A stretch of 64,000 nt of DNA, from contig NC_052511.1 in NCBI RefSeq assembly GCF_014356525.2, forward strand, positions 34,230,687 through 34,294,686, given 5' to 3'. This document shows positions 20,983 through 33,070 of this stretch, in pieces (the stretch's first letter is position 1; each line of letters opens with the position of its first letter). Below the pieces are notes generated by a model. The model did no database searches and was not told the origin of the DNA. It worked only from the letters and a program-made list of their open reading frames with translations. Both the position numbers and the translations under genes were made by a program. This DNA is from Nilaparvata lugens (taxonomy: Eukaryota; Arthropoda; Insecta; Hemiptera; Delphacidae).

Positions 20983-21540
20983 AAAATTAAAAATGACAAT
21001 GAAAAATTGAAAAGTGATAATGAAAAACTGAAAACAGATATTGCGGACCTACAATCTTACAGTCGTAGAGATAATATTGTGGTTACCGGAATAACAGAAA
21101 CAAATAACGAATGTGTCAATGAGGTTTTTAATATGCTTTCAAAAACGATTGGAAGTGAGTTAACTGCTAGAGACATAAGTGTTGCTCATCGCCTTCCCAG
21201 TAAGAAGAAAGACAGCATCAAACCGATAGTAATTAAATTCGTACGTCGTCAAGATAAGATGTCATGGATGGGTCATTTTCGTCTAGCATCTTCGCAGGAC
21301 AATAGTGGGGCTGGTATATCGGCGAAAAACATTTCAGCTGTTCTACCTGAAACAAGGGTGATGGCTTACGAACATTTGATACCTTCAACGCTTGAACTGC
21401 TAAATACGACCAGAACAATCGCTCGGGAGAAAGGATATCGCTCTGTGTGGGTACGTGATGGTAATATTCTTGTCAAAAAAGACGAAACCAGTAAGAATGT
21501 TTTACATATTAAAAGTGATGTGGACCTTTCTAAGATGTAA
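20983..21540 (+). pseudogene. LINE-D ORF1, N-terminally truncated
   Basis: The frame is open from 20983 without an ATG at the element edge. It begins in a coiled-coil run with a repeated NEKLK motif and continues LQSYSRRDNIVVTGI, ISVAHRLPSKKK, KPIVIKFVRRQDK and YRSVWVRDGNILVKK to the TAA at 21538-21540. These blocks align with the complete minus-strand ORF1 at 37498-38430 (QYSRKDNVVIIGV, ISTAHRL, AFAWVREGKIFVRR). The PHD finger present there is missing here. ORF1 would be the RNA-binding partner of ORF2. Confidence 0.75.
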
Positions 21541-21584
21541 GTACTAAAGACTTGTTTAACAATGAACAGTAAAATAATTTTATT

Positions 21585-24500
21585 ATGGACATTTTTGAAA
21601 ATTTAGATGAATTCGATGAAGTTGAGACATTATGTTTGAATAACTCTAATGATTATTACAATATTATTTCTAATCAACCCAGTGTAAATTTTGATATAAT
21701 TCATAGTAATATCAGATTCATTGGGAAGAATTTAGACGAGTTCTGTTTAGAATTTGCTAATGTATTGCCATTTATAGACATGATTGTATTATCTGAGACG
21801 GGTCACCAAGGTGTTAGGCCCATAGGGTGTGATATACCTGGTTTTAATCAGTACTATTCAATGAATCACACAAATAGAAATGGGGGTGTAGTAGTTTACT
21901 TGAAAAAAGATTATGATCATGTTCATGTGCGGGAATGCACAATAGTTGGGGCTAGTTGTCTCGTGATAGAGCTGAAAATTTTTGAGGAGGAGTGGGTTAT
22001 TGTTTGTGCTTACAGATCACCTAATGATAATTGCCAGGACTTTGTTAACTCTTTAGCTGAGCTGCTTTCGAATTTAAATTTAGGAAAAAATATTATATTT
22101 GTAGGAGATATGAATATTGATATCTTGAATAATAGAAAAAACATCCACACTGAATCTTATTTGAATTTATTGAACGAAAATAGGCTTATATCTTATGTGA
22201 ATTGTTTTACAAGGGTTCCATTTCAGGGAACACCTTCGTGTTTAGATCATTATTTCGGTAATGTTCACACTAATAAGCACATTGAACCCATGGTATTGAA
22301 GACTTGTATTACTGATCACTATGTTACTTCTCTTAGGGTTCGTTGTGAAATAGACTTGACTAACAATGCTGCTCAGTTGCCACTTGTTGCCACCAGGCTC
22401 GATTATGATAGGCTTTTGTCTCTTATCCAGTCTGAGGGCTGGCAGTCTGTATTTTCTAGTAGGGATGTTAATGTTTCAACAGATAACTTTGTAGCAACTC
22501 TACAAAGCTATATTGAAAAATCCACTATAAATGTAGCCAAATCTAGTTCGAGGTTTAAAAAAATCAAGCCATGGATTACTCAAGGTTTAGTATTTTCTAT
22601 TAGAAGAAAGCAAGCTCTATTTAACAAATGTAAAAAGGAACCATTCAATTTAAATCTGAGAAATTATTTTAGAAGTTATCGAAATAGATTGACAGTCCTT
22701 ATTAGAGAAGCTAAACGATTGTATTATAGCAGAAAAATTGAGGAGGCTGGAAATGATGTAAAACGGACTTGGAATGTAGTTAGGGAGGTAGCTGGTTGTA
22801 AAATAAGGAAGGAGTGTTTGGAAGAAATTGAAATTGATGGTAATGTCTATAGTGCTAGGGATAATCCCAATATATGTGCTAATGCTTTTAACGATTTTTT
22901 CATCTCTATAGGAGAGAAAATGGTACAAAATATTCCTAGTGAGCCTGGTGACGATTTGCAACCAGACAATCCCCACAATCCGCAAGATTATTTTACTTTT
23001 CAATATGTATCAGAGACTGAGGTTGTGGAGGCGATCGAGAGTCTTAGAGGTGCATCTGGGCCTGGTCATGATGGCATTACTGTATCTGTTTCAAAATCTG
23101 TTAAAAGTATTGTTGCCTCTCCACTCAAACACATTATTAATGTAAGTTTTGAACAAGGTATTTTTCCAGATTCTTTTAAAACAACTGTAGTAAAACCAAT
23201 ATTCAAATCACAAGACAAAAGGAAAATTACCAACTATAGACCTATAAGTTTACTTTCGAATTTGGCTAAAATAATTGAAAAATGTGTAAAGAGACAGCTA
23301 CATAAATTTTTGGAAGTGAATAATATTCTGTCAAAGAATCAATTTGGTTTTAGAGAGGGGATGGGAACACAGGAAGCAATTGCTGCTTTTGTTCAAGAAA
23401 CAATCTTAAACTTGGATGTAGGTAGGAGACAAATAGCTATTTTTCTTGATCTTGCAAAAGCCTTTGATACAGTTTGCCATGATCGTCTACTTGATTGTCT
23501 CCGTAGCCTTGGTCTTGAGGATGTGGCACTGGGATGGTTTCGCAGTTATTTAAAGAATAGGCAACAATGTGTTAGAGTCAATAACACTGTTAGTGAATAT
23601 AAATCTGTTAAAATGGGAATCCCGCAGGGAACAGTGATTGGACCTTGCCTCTTCCTGATCTATATTAATGACTTTTGTAACCTTAATTTAATCAATGGGA
23701 AAATATTGTCATTTGCAGACGATGCAGTTTTAATTTTTCATGAAGAAAACTGGGCTAGCACATATGACTCAGCTGCTAGGGGACTGGGAGAAGTAAAAAA
23801 ATGGCTTGATAGAAGAAAACTGACTCTGAATTTGTCCAAAACAAAATACATCTCTTTTTCCTTGAATATACAGAATCAGCCAGTTAATATGTCACTTGTT
23901 TTGCATTCTCCAAATTGTCTTAGTCATGTAGATTTAGGGTGTTCAGTTAATTGTAATAAAATAGAGAAGGTTAGCAGTATCAGATATCTTGGAGTAATGG
24001 TTGAAAGCATTTAAAGTGGGATGTACATTTGTCGCAGCTTACTACACGATCTAGAAAACTTATTTATTTATTTGTGAAATTACGTTCTGTTTTGCCTATG
24101 AAAGTCATGAAGATAGTGTATTATGCACTGGCACAGTCATTGCTCCAATATGGTATTGTGGGTTGGGGTGGTGCATATACAAATGTTTTAAAACCAGTAT
24201 ACAATACAAAATTACAAAATTTAATATTAAAAATTATTCTGAAAAAGAATAGAATGTATTCAACAAGATTGGCTTTTTTGGAATTTTCAGTTCTACCGAT
24301 TAGACAGATATACCTGAAACACATCATATTATATTACAAGAAGCTATCACTTTTTCATTTCATTAATAGAACGGATTGTGCTATTACAAGACGGGAGGAG
24401 TCAGGTCTGGTTACTGTTCCTAGATTATTGACTACTGCTGGTCAGCGTAGCTTCATATATTTATCTCCATTATTTTTTAATATTCTTCCAAGTAATTTGA

Positions 24501-24604
24501 GAGGTTTACTCGCCCAAAAAAACTTTGGACTACATTTGAAAAAGTATCTGGTTAGCTCTCATGGCTGGGATAGTGCCGAGAATTTCTGGATTACATTAGT
24601 ATAG
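21585..24604 (+). pseudogene. LINE-D ORF2, endonuclease and reverse transcriptase with one frameshift
   Basis: The ATG at 21585 starts a frame open to 24014. The endonuclease shows IHSNIRFI, VLSETGHQG, VGDMNIDIL, SCLDHYFGN and CITDHYVTSL (His-based end motif with TDH). The RT shows VVKPIFKSQDKR, NYRPISLLSNLAK, KNQFGFREG, FLDLAKAFDTV, GIPQGTVIGPCLF and SFADDAVLIF. At about 24010 one base is missing (GTTGAAAGCATTTAAAG), so the frame stops at ESI. The other frame continues directly with HLKWDVHLSQL and the C-terminal block ALAQSLLQYGIVGWGG to the stop at 24602-24604. It is a near-intact gene with a single lesion. Confidence 0.85.
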
Positions 24605-25004
24605 TAATTATTCCAATTGAATGGATTTCATTTTGTACCACATCTTATATCATGTTATACACTGGGCTAGGCAATATCAGGTCATTATTATAATTTACAA
24701 ATTTTGTTGCATTCTAACACATATTGTATGTAAATATATTGATCTATTATAGCATCAGTGATTTATCTTGTTTATTGAAAGGATTTGATTTTAGTTGTTA
24801 ATGTATATACTGTAATGTTAATTAATAATAAGTAAGTAGTCAAAGTACGGCTGCTCCTTCCCCAAGCTTGAGCTTGCTCTTTTGGGGAAGTAGTTCCTTA
24901 TGTTTATTTGTATTTCCTATTGATTCATTTTGTTGTTATATTTCTAAATTGTGAATTATTGTAATGCTTTTTTTTTCAAGGAATAAATAAATAAATAATA
25001 AAAT

Positions 25005-26155
25005 AGATACTATACTCGATAATGTCTGACTATTGCAAAACAGGACGTGTCCTGTACGATCAATATGTGTCAGTCGAGAAAGAACGAATCTGGAGGTGTA
25101 ATGAAGTAAACCCAGTTTAATGAAACGGTAATATGAATATATTCTGAAAGATATAATTTTACCGCAGATATTGATTAAATTAATGAACAGATTTTACAAA
25201 TTATGATTTTCAATGGATACAGAATGAATATTGATTGATAGCAGATTTGAATCTTTAAATTATAAATACTATGTAAAAATTTGGTACTCTTTGATTGAAC
25301 AAAATAAAATGGATATTAGCCCTTGGAAGGGTCATAAACTGCACTAATAGACAAAATAAGTTAATACAAAATTATCATTCAGAAAATTGAATAAATGAAT
25401 AGTTAAAATTATTGTCAGGGTGGGGTTTCGCCTAAGGAAAATAGACCTTTTGGCTAAGTACAGCATGAATATTTTAACTTATTTAATACAATAAAAAAAA
25501 TCATTTATGATAACTTTATACCCTTAAAACTATAGTCATGACTTTTCTCAAATGGACGAATTTGTACACTGTGTAAATTTCATAGATTAACGGGGATCCC
25601 CTTTTATATATTCGAATAACTTACGTAGACTTTTGTTTCCGTTTTTTGTTTTCGAAATATATTTGGCCATAGAATATATCATTTCGGCTGGATCCTTCCG
25701 CGTGGCGAAAAACGTCGAACAGACCTCACTAATAAAATTTCAGGGTTTATTTTAATGAAATTGAAAAACTTAGTATCACCAGTTATCATAGGAACTTTAA
25801 AACAACTTTTTAAAACAGAAAGACAAAGATTGAATTACATTAAACAGAAATTAAAGCTTTTGAACAATTAAGTACATGGACTAGGTCTGCATCCTACTAA
25901 TGATTTCTGCAAAATGGCCTCGAGTCTTCTTCTTCTAATTTCCACTTGAGTTTCTTCTTCGAAATTTATCTCGCCAAATTTGCATATTAATTCAGGATTG
26001 GTCAGATTCTGTGATGTAACCAATATGCTGAAAGGGTGGTGTTAATGTGTCCAACTTTAAAGCTTTTAAATAGGGCGAAATTCCCGATTTTAAGTTGTTC
26101 CAAATTATCATTTAGTTCCATATAATTATAAGAATACACAAATAAATAATAAAAT
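25005..26155. repeat. 1,151-bp tandem unit, copy 1
   Basis: It is followed immediately by a copy offset by exactly 1,151 bases (copy 2, 26156-27306). Only about two substitutions were noticed (TTTCGGCTGG versus TTCCGGCTGG, and TTTAGTTCC versus TTGAGTTCC). The 16-mer AAATAAATAATAAAAT stands before copy 1, at the junction, and at the end of copy 2. There is no coding content. Confidence 0.95.
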
Positions 26156-27306
26156 AGATACTATACTCGATAATGTCTGACTATTGCAAAACAGGACGTG
26201 TCCTGTACGATCAATATGTGTCAGTCGAGAAAGAACGAATCTGGAGGTGTAATGAAGTAAACCCAGTTTAATGAAACGGTAATATGAATATATTCTGAAA
26301 GATATAATTTTACCGCAGATATTGATTAAATTAATGAACAGATTTTACAAATTATGATTTTCAATGGATACAGAATGAATATTGATTGATAGCAGATTTG
26401 AATCTTTAAATTATAAATACTATGTAAAAATTTGGTACTCTTTGATTGAACAAAATAAAATGGATATTAGCCCTTGGAAGGGTCATAAACTGCACTAATA
26501 GACAAAATAAGTTAATACAAAATTATCATTCAGAAAATTGAATAAATGAATAGTTAAAATTATTGTCAGGGTGGGGTTTCGCCTAAGGAAAATAGACCTT
26601 TTGGCTAAGTACAGCATGAATATTTTAACTTATTTAATACAATAAAAAAAATCATTTATGATAACTTTATACCCTTAAAACTATAGTCATGACTTTTCTC
26701 AAATGGACGAATTTGTACACTGTGTAAATTTCATAGATTAACGGGGATCCCCTTTTATATATTCGAATAACTTACGTAGACTTTTGTTTCCGTTTTTTGT
26801 TTTCGAAATATATTTGGCCATAGAATATATCATTCCGGCTGGATCCTTCCGCGTGGCGAAAAACGTCGAACAGACCTCACTAATAAAATTTCAGGGTTTA
26901 TTTTAATGAAATTGAAAAACTTAGTATCACCAGTTATCATAGGAACTTTAAAACAACTTTTTAAAACAGAAAGACAAAGATTGAATTACATTAAACAGAA
27001 ATTAAAGCTTTTGAACAATTAAGTACATGGACTAGGTCTGCATCCTACTAATGATTTCTGCAAAATGGCCTCGAGTCTTCTTCTTCTAATTTCCACTTGA
27101 GTTTCTTCTTCGAAATTTATCTCGCCAAATTTGCATATTAATTCAGGATTGGTCAGATTCTGTGATGTAACCAATATGCTGAAAGGGTGGTGTTAATGTG
27201 TCCAACTTTAAAGCTTTTAAATAGGGCGAAATTCCCGATTTTAAGTTGTTCCAAATTATCATTGAGTTCCATATAATTATAAGAATACACAAATAAATAA
27301 TAAAAT
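26156..27306. repeat. 1,151-bp tandem unit, copy 2
   Basis: Near-identical direct repeat of 25005-26155. The shared 16-mer at the junction equals the A/T tail of LINE-D, so unequal exchange or slippage at that tail is a simple explanation. Assembly error is the alternative. Confidence 0.95.
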
Positions 27307-28284
27307 TTCATCTATGGTGATATGCATTTGTAAATAACTTCAAAGGGTAGCTAATTTTTATAGAACATAGACATGCTTCTATAACATAGAGTAGACATAT
27401 AAGAATATACATGCTCGTAATAATAACGGACATAATAATAATTAAATATTTCTTTTTTTGTTTATGGTTTTTTATATGTTAGCATATCGACCCTCAATCA
27501 TCATATACTGGCTAAGCTAATCTGTCTTCATATTTCTAACAAGTATATCTTTATGATAGTTCATTAAATAAATATTCAGGCCTATTCAGCATAGAAATTA
27601 AAATATAAAAATGAAAGAATTGATATTATATAATTTCTACGATCGATCATCGGTCGAACTGCCTTCTCAATTGGCTACTTGTTGACAAGTTAGCTTTGGT
27701 CTGTTTTGGGGTTATGTTTTGGTTCAAAACTAACCTCCAAATATTGTATTACTGATCAAATTAATTAACATACAAACATATATGGTTTTTTCCGTTGACA
27801 AAATTTTTGAAAGGTATATAATTACTGATTTATTTGTTTTATACTCTGTAGGTTAGATAACAGTCGTCTATCTACCTCAGATAAGATTGTACGGTAGTGC
27901 TTTGCGGTGATAGAATTTATTTTGTTCTCATAACGGCCTATGAATAGATCTATTTGTAGTTTGAGGGCTGTACAATCTTTTAGTACATCACAGATATTGA
28001 ACCGTTTTTCTAGACTAAAATATTCTAAACATCTTCCTCTACAATTTTTGTTCTATAAAATTTCCCTATAAAATGCATATTTGTTCAGTTATAACCTTCA
28101 AAAGCACAAAAAAACTTTTTTCTAAATTTGCTCAAATTTCATTCCATTATACATTTTTTTATGCAGAGATGCACAGAGAAATATTGAATCTATGAAATTC
28201 AGAGCGTTCTTTCAACTTTGGAACGATATATCTTTATGCGCTGTACGTCAAAAAATGAGTTCTCCAGCGCCCTCCAAAGAAAAC
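27307..28284. other. AT-rich spacer
   Basis: No coding signal. The last 200 bases (from about 28080) resemble flanking parts of the inverted-repeat element that starts at 28285 and may belong to it. Confidence 0.4.
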
Positions 28285-28797
28285 CCTGCATGATTTCTGG
28301 TGCGTTTTTTCATAGGCATGAGGTAACAATCTAGAACTATAGAATCGATTTTTTCATGACTATTTCAAGATAGAGACTTGCAAATGGTCTTAATCTCTTT
28401 GTTACAACAAGACAAATAAGAATATTGTTGATGGAAACAACGAAAATATTCGACATCATTGAAAAATACAAGATGGCGGTCATTTATGACAGACATTTTT
28501 TTATCGCTTGTTATTCAGTTATTGTGTGATATATCGGATTGGTTCTACCTCCAGAGTGTTGAAAATTGACCAAACAATGATGTTCGAGAGAATCATCCCA
28601 TTTCGACCTTTCTCTCCGTTATTTATTCAACTTCAAAAACTTGAAACATACATTTTCGGGGACAATATTTTACTTTCCATCCTGTAAATGTATTCGCAGT
28701 AGATGAACACTAGTATTATTGACACAGTGTAGTAGAATATTTCCTGCATGATTTCTGGTGCGTTTTTTCATAGGCATGAGGTAACAAGCTAGAACTA
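28285..28797 (+). repeat. Partial copy of the 38.5-39.7 kb foldback element
   Basis: Positions 28315-28735 correspond, in opposite orientation, to about 39255-39690 with few differences (both include GATGGCGGTCATTTATGAC or its complement). A 60-base phrase with TGATTTCTGGTGCG and AGGCATGAGGTAACAA occurs at both ends of this block (28287-28346 and 28742-28797). The unit therefore is, or was, tandem. LINE-E has inserted into the second phrase. Confidence 0.75.
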
Positions 28798-29189
28798 TTG
28801 AATTGAATTGAATTGAATTTATTTCAGCAAAATTTACACAATTTACAATAATATTTCAACAGAGCAAATACACAACTTGAGATATGTAATACAAATAATA
28901 CTATTAATACCTTATCCTATTCCCTATCATATATCTATATTATATTTATGATAATAATATTCCTAGTTTAATCCAGTTCGTTCAACAATGTTTTAGCATA
29001 TTTTATTGTGGTATAACTTATCTTATTGCACCTATCCCAAGTGGATTCACTCTATTTAATGAAATATAAGAGCTCACATAGACCTTTTTGGCCTGTTCGT
29101 GGGTCAATGAGTCCAGTACTGTGTGATTAAAGTATACATTTATTTCCTGATTGAACTTAAGAGAAATAAGTTTTTTCAATTTCATAATC

Positions 29190-29207
29190 GCACACACACA
29201 CACACAC

Positions 29208-29240
<33 letters not shown>

Positions 29241-29262
29241 CTCAGACACACACACACCACAG
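29190..29262. repeat. (CA)n microsatellite in LINE-E 3' UTR
   Basis: Interrupted CA repeat with CACCA and CTCAGA interruptions. It lies within the LINE-E non-coding 3' region. Confidence 0.9.
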
Positions 29263-29353
29263 ACACGTTGGTCATCACAAGGTGAACCGCTAGGCAAAAA
29301 GATATATTGATTGGAACAAAGAGAATATCCAAACATTAGAAGTAACCAATATC

Positions 29354-30076
29354 CTATTGATAAATAGATTGTAGCCGTTCACATTGATCTTCATTCAGCT
29401 TTTTTATCCAATTTGTAATTATTGATTTATATTTTGAGAAACTACATGCGCCCGGCTGACTTATTTCTTGAGGAATGTTATTCATAATAGTGTGGCATAG
29501 GTATGATATATTCCTATCACAGGCTGAACGGGTGTTTCGTTGAAGACCCGAGTGATGAAAGCGGGAATGTCTTGTCATGTAATGATGATTGGACTCTGAA
29601 TTGAAATATATTTTATTCTTGAACATGTACATCAGTACTGATTTAATGAATAGCTGCCTGATTCTGAAAACGTTGAAGACCTGAAACAATCGTACGGATG
29701 GAAATCTTCTGCATAGACCAAGGCCAACTTTTATTATAGTTTTCTGAGTCACTGATATTTGATCTAACAACGCTTTGGGTGCACTTCCCCAAAGGATAAT
29801 ACCGTAGGAAATAATAGACTGAATGTACGCATAATACACTGTTCTCAAATGATTTATATTGAGGATTCCCCTAAGCTGGTTGAACACATAAATCATTTTT
29901 CTCAGCCTACTATTAAGGTATCTAACATGAGAGTTCCATGTCAATCGACTATCTATATGAATGCCCAAATATTTATATTCATAGACAGTCTCTATTAAAT
30001 CACAGCCACAAGCATAACCCCTATCAAATTTCGAAAAATGTTTCCTAGTAATTGGAACATACATGGAAAATCTCAT
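29354..30076 (-). pseudogene. LINE-E reverse transcriptase C-terminal fragment
   Basis: 240 codons of undisturbed frame: YKYLGIHIDSRLTWNSHV (end of the RT thumb), TVYYAYIQSIISYGIILWG (the conserved C-terminal block), RHSRFHHSGLQRNT and NNIPQEISQP, ending TAA. The ATG at the upstream end (30076) is simply the first Met after truncation. The Asp motifs of the RT are absent, so the product could not be an enzyme. The intact frame suggests a recent insertion. Confidence 0.75.
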
Positions 30077-30189
30077 ATTTTATAGTGGTTTAGTGATTAA
30101 AGGCAATAGATTTAATGATAATATCAAATGATAGGATTACAAAATGTAAAGCTTGTCACGTTATTTTTTTATATTTAAATAACGATTAG

Positions 30190-30275
30190 CCTCCTGCTTG
30201 GCATCAGTCGGTAGAGCATGAAATATTTTGATATAATTATAAAAATTAGGTCGTGGTTTTTTAATAGGATACAGT
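30190..30275 (+). pseudogene. tRNA-Lys-like remnant or SINE head
   Basis: TCAGTCGGTAGAGCATGA at 30204-30221 matches the D-arm region (A box) of eukaryotic tRNA-Lys. The expected upstream GCCT-like acceptor is degenerate. About 25 bases further down, AGGTCGTGG at 30248-30256 matches the start of the T arm, but the TTCGA loop is replaced by a T run. It is a decayed tRNA-Lys or a tRNA-derived SINE head, not a working tRNA. Confidence 0.45.
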
Positions 30276-30332
30276 CATAAAAATCTTTATAGGCCCAGGT
30301 ATGAGCTTCCCCTATAATTCTTGTAATTCATT

Positions 30333-30337
<5 letters not shown>

Positions 30338-30386
<49 letters not shown>

Positions 30387-30387
30387 G
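30338..30387. repeat. (TA)n microsatellite
   Basis: About 50 bases of almost pure TA with one phase break. Confidence 0.95.
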
Positions 30388-33070
30388 GTACTTATCCTAT
30401 AGTGTTGAGGAATTGAAATAAATTGCTCACCATAACAATTTGATACATATATTAACAAATATTGCAAAAAATAGATCAAGGCAAAAATATAAAGAGCGAT
30501 AAAAATATATAATATAAAAATAGAACAATAATCGAAATCAGTAAACTATCACAGGCTAAATACTATTCTCTAAATTTATAGCACGAAACGTTACCATGTG
30601 CTTTTATCTTTTAATCATATGCATCCTTTTGTATGTAGCTGCGATATAAGCTTGCTAATACTTGTTGACTTGGACAATTCTATTGAAAATAGGTTCCTTA
30701 AAATCAACTTGATAAATTGGCAACCAATAATCCCAATATATATATTAAATTCTCTAGTATCTAATAGATTTCTTTGTAATGAATATATATTTTTATCTCA
30801 GGGTGCAAGATTCGGCACCTGATGGAATAAGTAGAGCAATTCATCTAGTGAATCAGAGCTACAACAAACTATCGCAAATTATATTGCAAAAATTAAAGAT
30901 CATATGAATATGTATTAACAGCCTAGATTTTATACTTCTTTGATTTATTAGAAATTCTGAAATGTACTGACTCATTACTCCTCTAATAAAATACCTTTAA
31001 TACTATATTTACTTGCGCAAGTATTTTTTTTATTAAAATTCTTAATTTATAAGAAAACCCTTTCGACGAGCTAGCTTTGATTACTATGTAATTTCGAAGC
31101 ACTGAGGGTGCCCGTCACTAATTCAATATTTCTCACTCACGTGTCGAAATCTTCTTATGAGCCGCTGATGTCGATCCAACTCCTGGTGGTCCTGGACTAT
31201 GGTAGCCGGAGTCTTCTCTTCCAAGGGGTTACAAAATTATTTAAAAATGAAAATGACTTCTGCTTTATAAGAGCATCACAAAGTCTTATAAGAAATTTAA
31301 TAATTCAATCTAACTTTAGCTTTTTACAAGTTATAGCAAGGTATTACGCTCTATAATATTTAGGGACCTCTCATGGTGGCATTTGGCAGGCGAGTATTGG
31401 TTCTCCTTTCTCAATTTTACAATTCTCATTTCCGACTTCCAAATTTACATAAAATTTGTATATCCTAGTCCTCCGCCATTAAAGGTTCAAATGGACCGTA
31501 CTAAAATATTAAATTATTACTTATGTGGTATGTTTAATAATTTCTTTGCCTTCGGGCCATATCCATAACATAGACTATACAACAATTTTATATAAATCCC
31601 AATCATTTGTAGAAATATATATAAATATTTTTGAATCGGCATACTATTGCCGCCTATCAACTGCCATTATGTGATTGGTGCATGCAAATTGTTTCAGTAT
31701 TCATGCGCTTGGTAACCTCCTATTTCCTGGATACATTTAATTATTTTTATCAGGTTTTTTAAATATGCCCTCTACATGCTAGTTACTTTTCTATATATTA
31801 CTATTTGTTTCATGCATCATAATAGTTAGCCACGTGACCTTTTGTTCCTCCAAATTGCATACCGTTTTGCCGCAATAGATTTCTGCCAAGGAGCTTGGTC
31901 AGATTCTACGTTGCATGGCTCGGTCAATCGTTAGGTCGCCGATCACTAAATGTTTATGCCTAACCTTAATCTTCAATATTTTATATAATATTATATATTA
32001 GCAAAAAATTATTTCAATTCCTTTTAGGCTGTTGTACAGTTTAGCCAGAACAAGCTGATGTTATCTAATCTTTATGTTATCTCTTTGGCGATATTAGCCA
32101 GTTACTTTACTCAGACCTATTAATATTCAGCTAGGGATTTTTATATCTACCCAAATTTCAATATGTTACAAGCTTTTCCTGGGGGAGTCACTCTCACCTC
32201 CAAGGATAGGATGATACATGTATAATGAATCTTGTACTACGTCACCAGTATTGAGGTTATAAATTTTGAAAATGCATACGTGGACGCTAAGTGAGTACCA
32301 GACTGATCGATTCACTACAAGATTCGATACAATTGTCTGAATCGCGGGAGGCATAAACACTCGCTCACCCTTGATTATTCTTATGATGGATTGTATAGTG
32401 ATAAAAAATCTTTATAAGTAGTGTTGCTAGACACTGAATATGGATATCTCAAAGCTATTACCTGTGATGAAACAACATATAAAATCATACAGGTCGAGCA
32501 AAAATCCCGATGTAGATAATTTATGGGTCTGCGTCTCCAATAAGTTCCGAAGGATTAAGATAGGGTACTTGGACCAGATATCGTTCGGAATATACTTCGA
32601 GAACAGAGTCTTGTCGGGTTTTAAGCTCTATTGTAGGATGAGCCACAAATGGCGATCATGTGCTCTCCTAAAATTTAAAAATTGTAGATATATGTTATTT
32701 GTTGCAACACGTGCTCTGAACATATTGTATTTAAGAATATGAATGCTCGAAGAGCTAGAATAATAAAAAGAACCGTTTCTCGAAACTATTGAGAAGGCAT
32801 TTGAATAGCCTACCTGGACAGAAGCTGGGTTATTATTCTTTTCAAAGTAGTTTGAGACAAAATCATTCTGTCATAGAGAATTGCTAACAATATATGATAA
32901 CAGTAACGTCAGTCACTGACACGGCTACAATAGAAACCACATGGTCCACTGTGCTTTGTGTCAACCCTTGTATATATCTATAGCATAAGTTGATGGCAGG
33001 TGAATGAAGTTTGTGAATAGCGATATAGATAGATAGTTAGGAGAGAAGTAAATATAGATAGGTAGTTTAC
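30388..33070. other. Spacer with several unexplained short open frames
   Basis: Open stretches lie at 30598-30822, 31108-31356, 31383-31568 and 32440-32742 (+), and 32166-32360 (-). None shows a recognised domain. The 100-codon frame at 32440 starts with a true ATG (MDISKLLPVMKQ) and is somewhat less AT-rich than its flanks, but no homology is recognised and a chance frame is plausible. There is no element boundary. Confidence 0.3.

Larger units (their letters stand above)
20983..25004 (+). mobile_element. LINE-D: Jockey/CR1-like non-LTR element, 5'-truncated
   Basis: It carries an ORF1 that lacks its N-terminus, an ORF2 with endonuclease and RT, and a 3' UTR ending in an A/T-rich tail (AATAAATAAATAATAAAAT). 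The 5' end cuts into the ORF1 coiled coil, as usual for incomplete target-primed reverse transcription. One missing base breaks ORF2 near 24010; otherwise the coding region is clean, so the insertion is fairly young. Confidence 0.85.
28798..30085 (-). mobile_element. LINE-E: 3' part of a Jockey-like non-LTR element
   Basis: Read on the minus strand: RT C-terminus (30076-29354), a 3' UTR containing a TG/CA microsatellite, and a tail of AATTC/TTCAA pentamers at 28798-28820. It is 5'-truncated; nothing upstream of the RT thumb is left. The pentamer tail parallels that of LINE-C. Confidence 0.75.
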
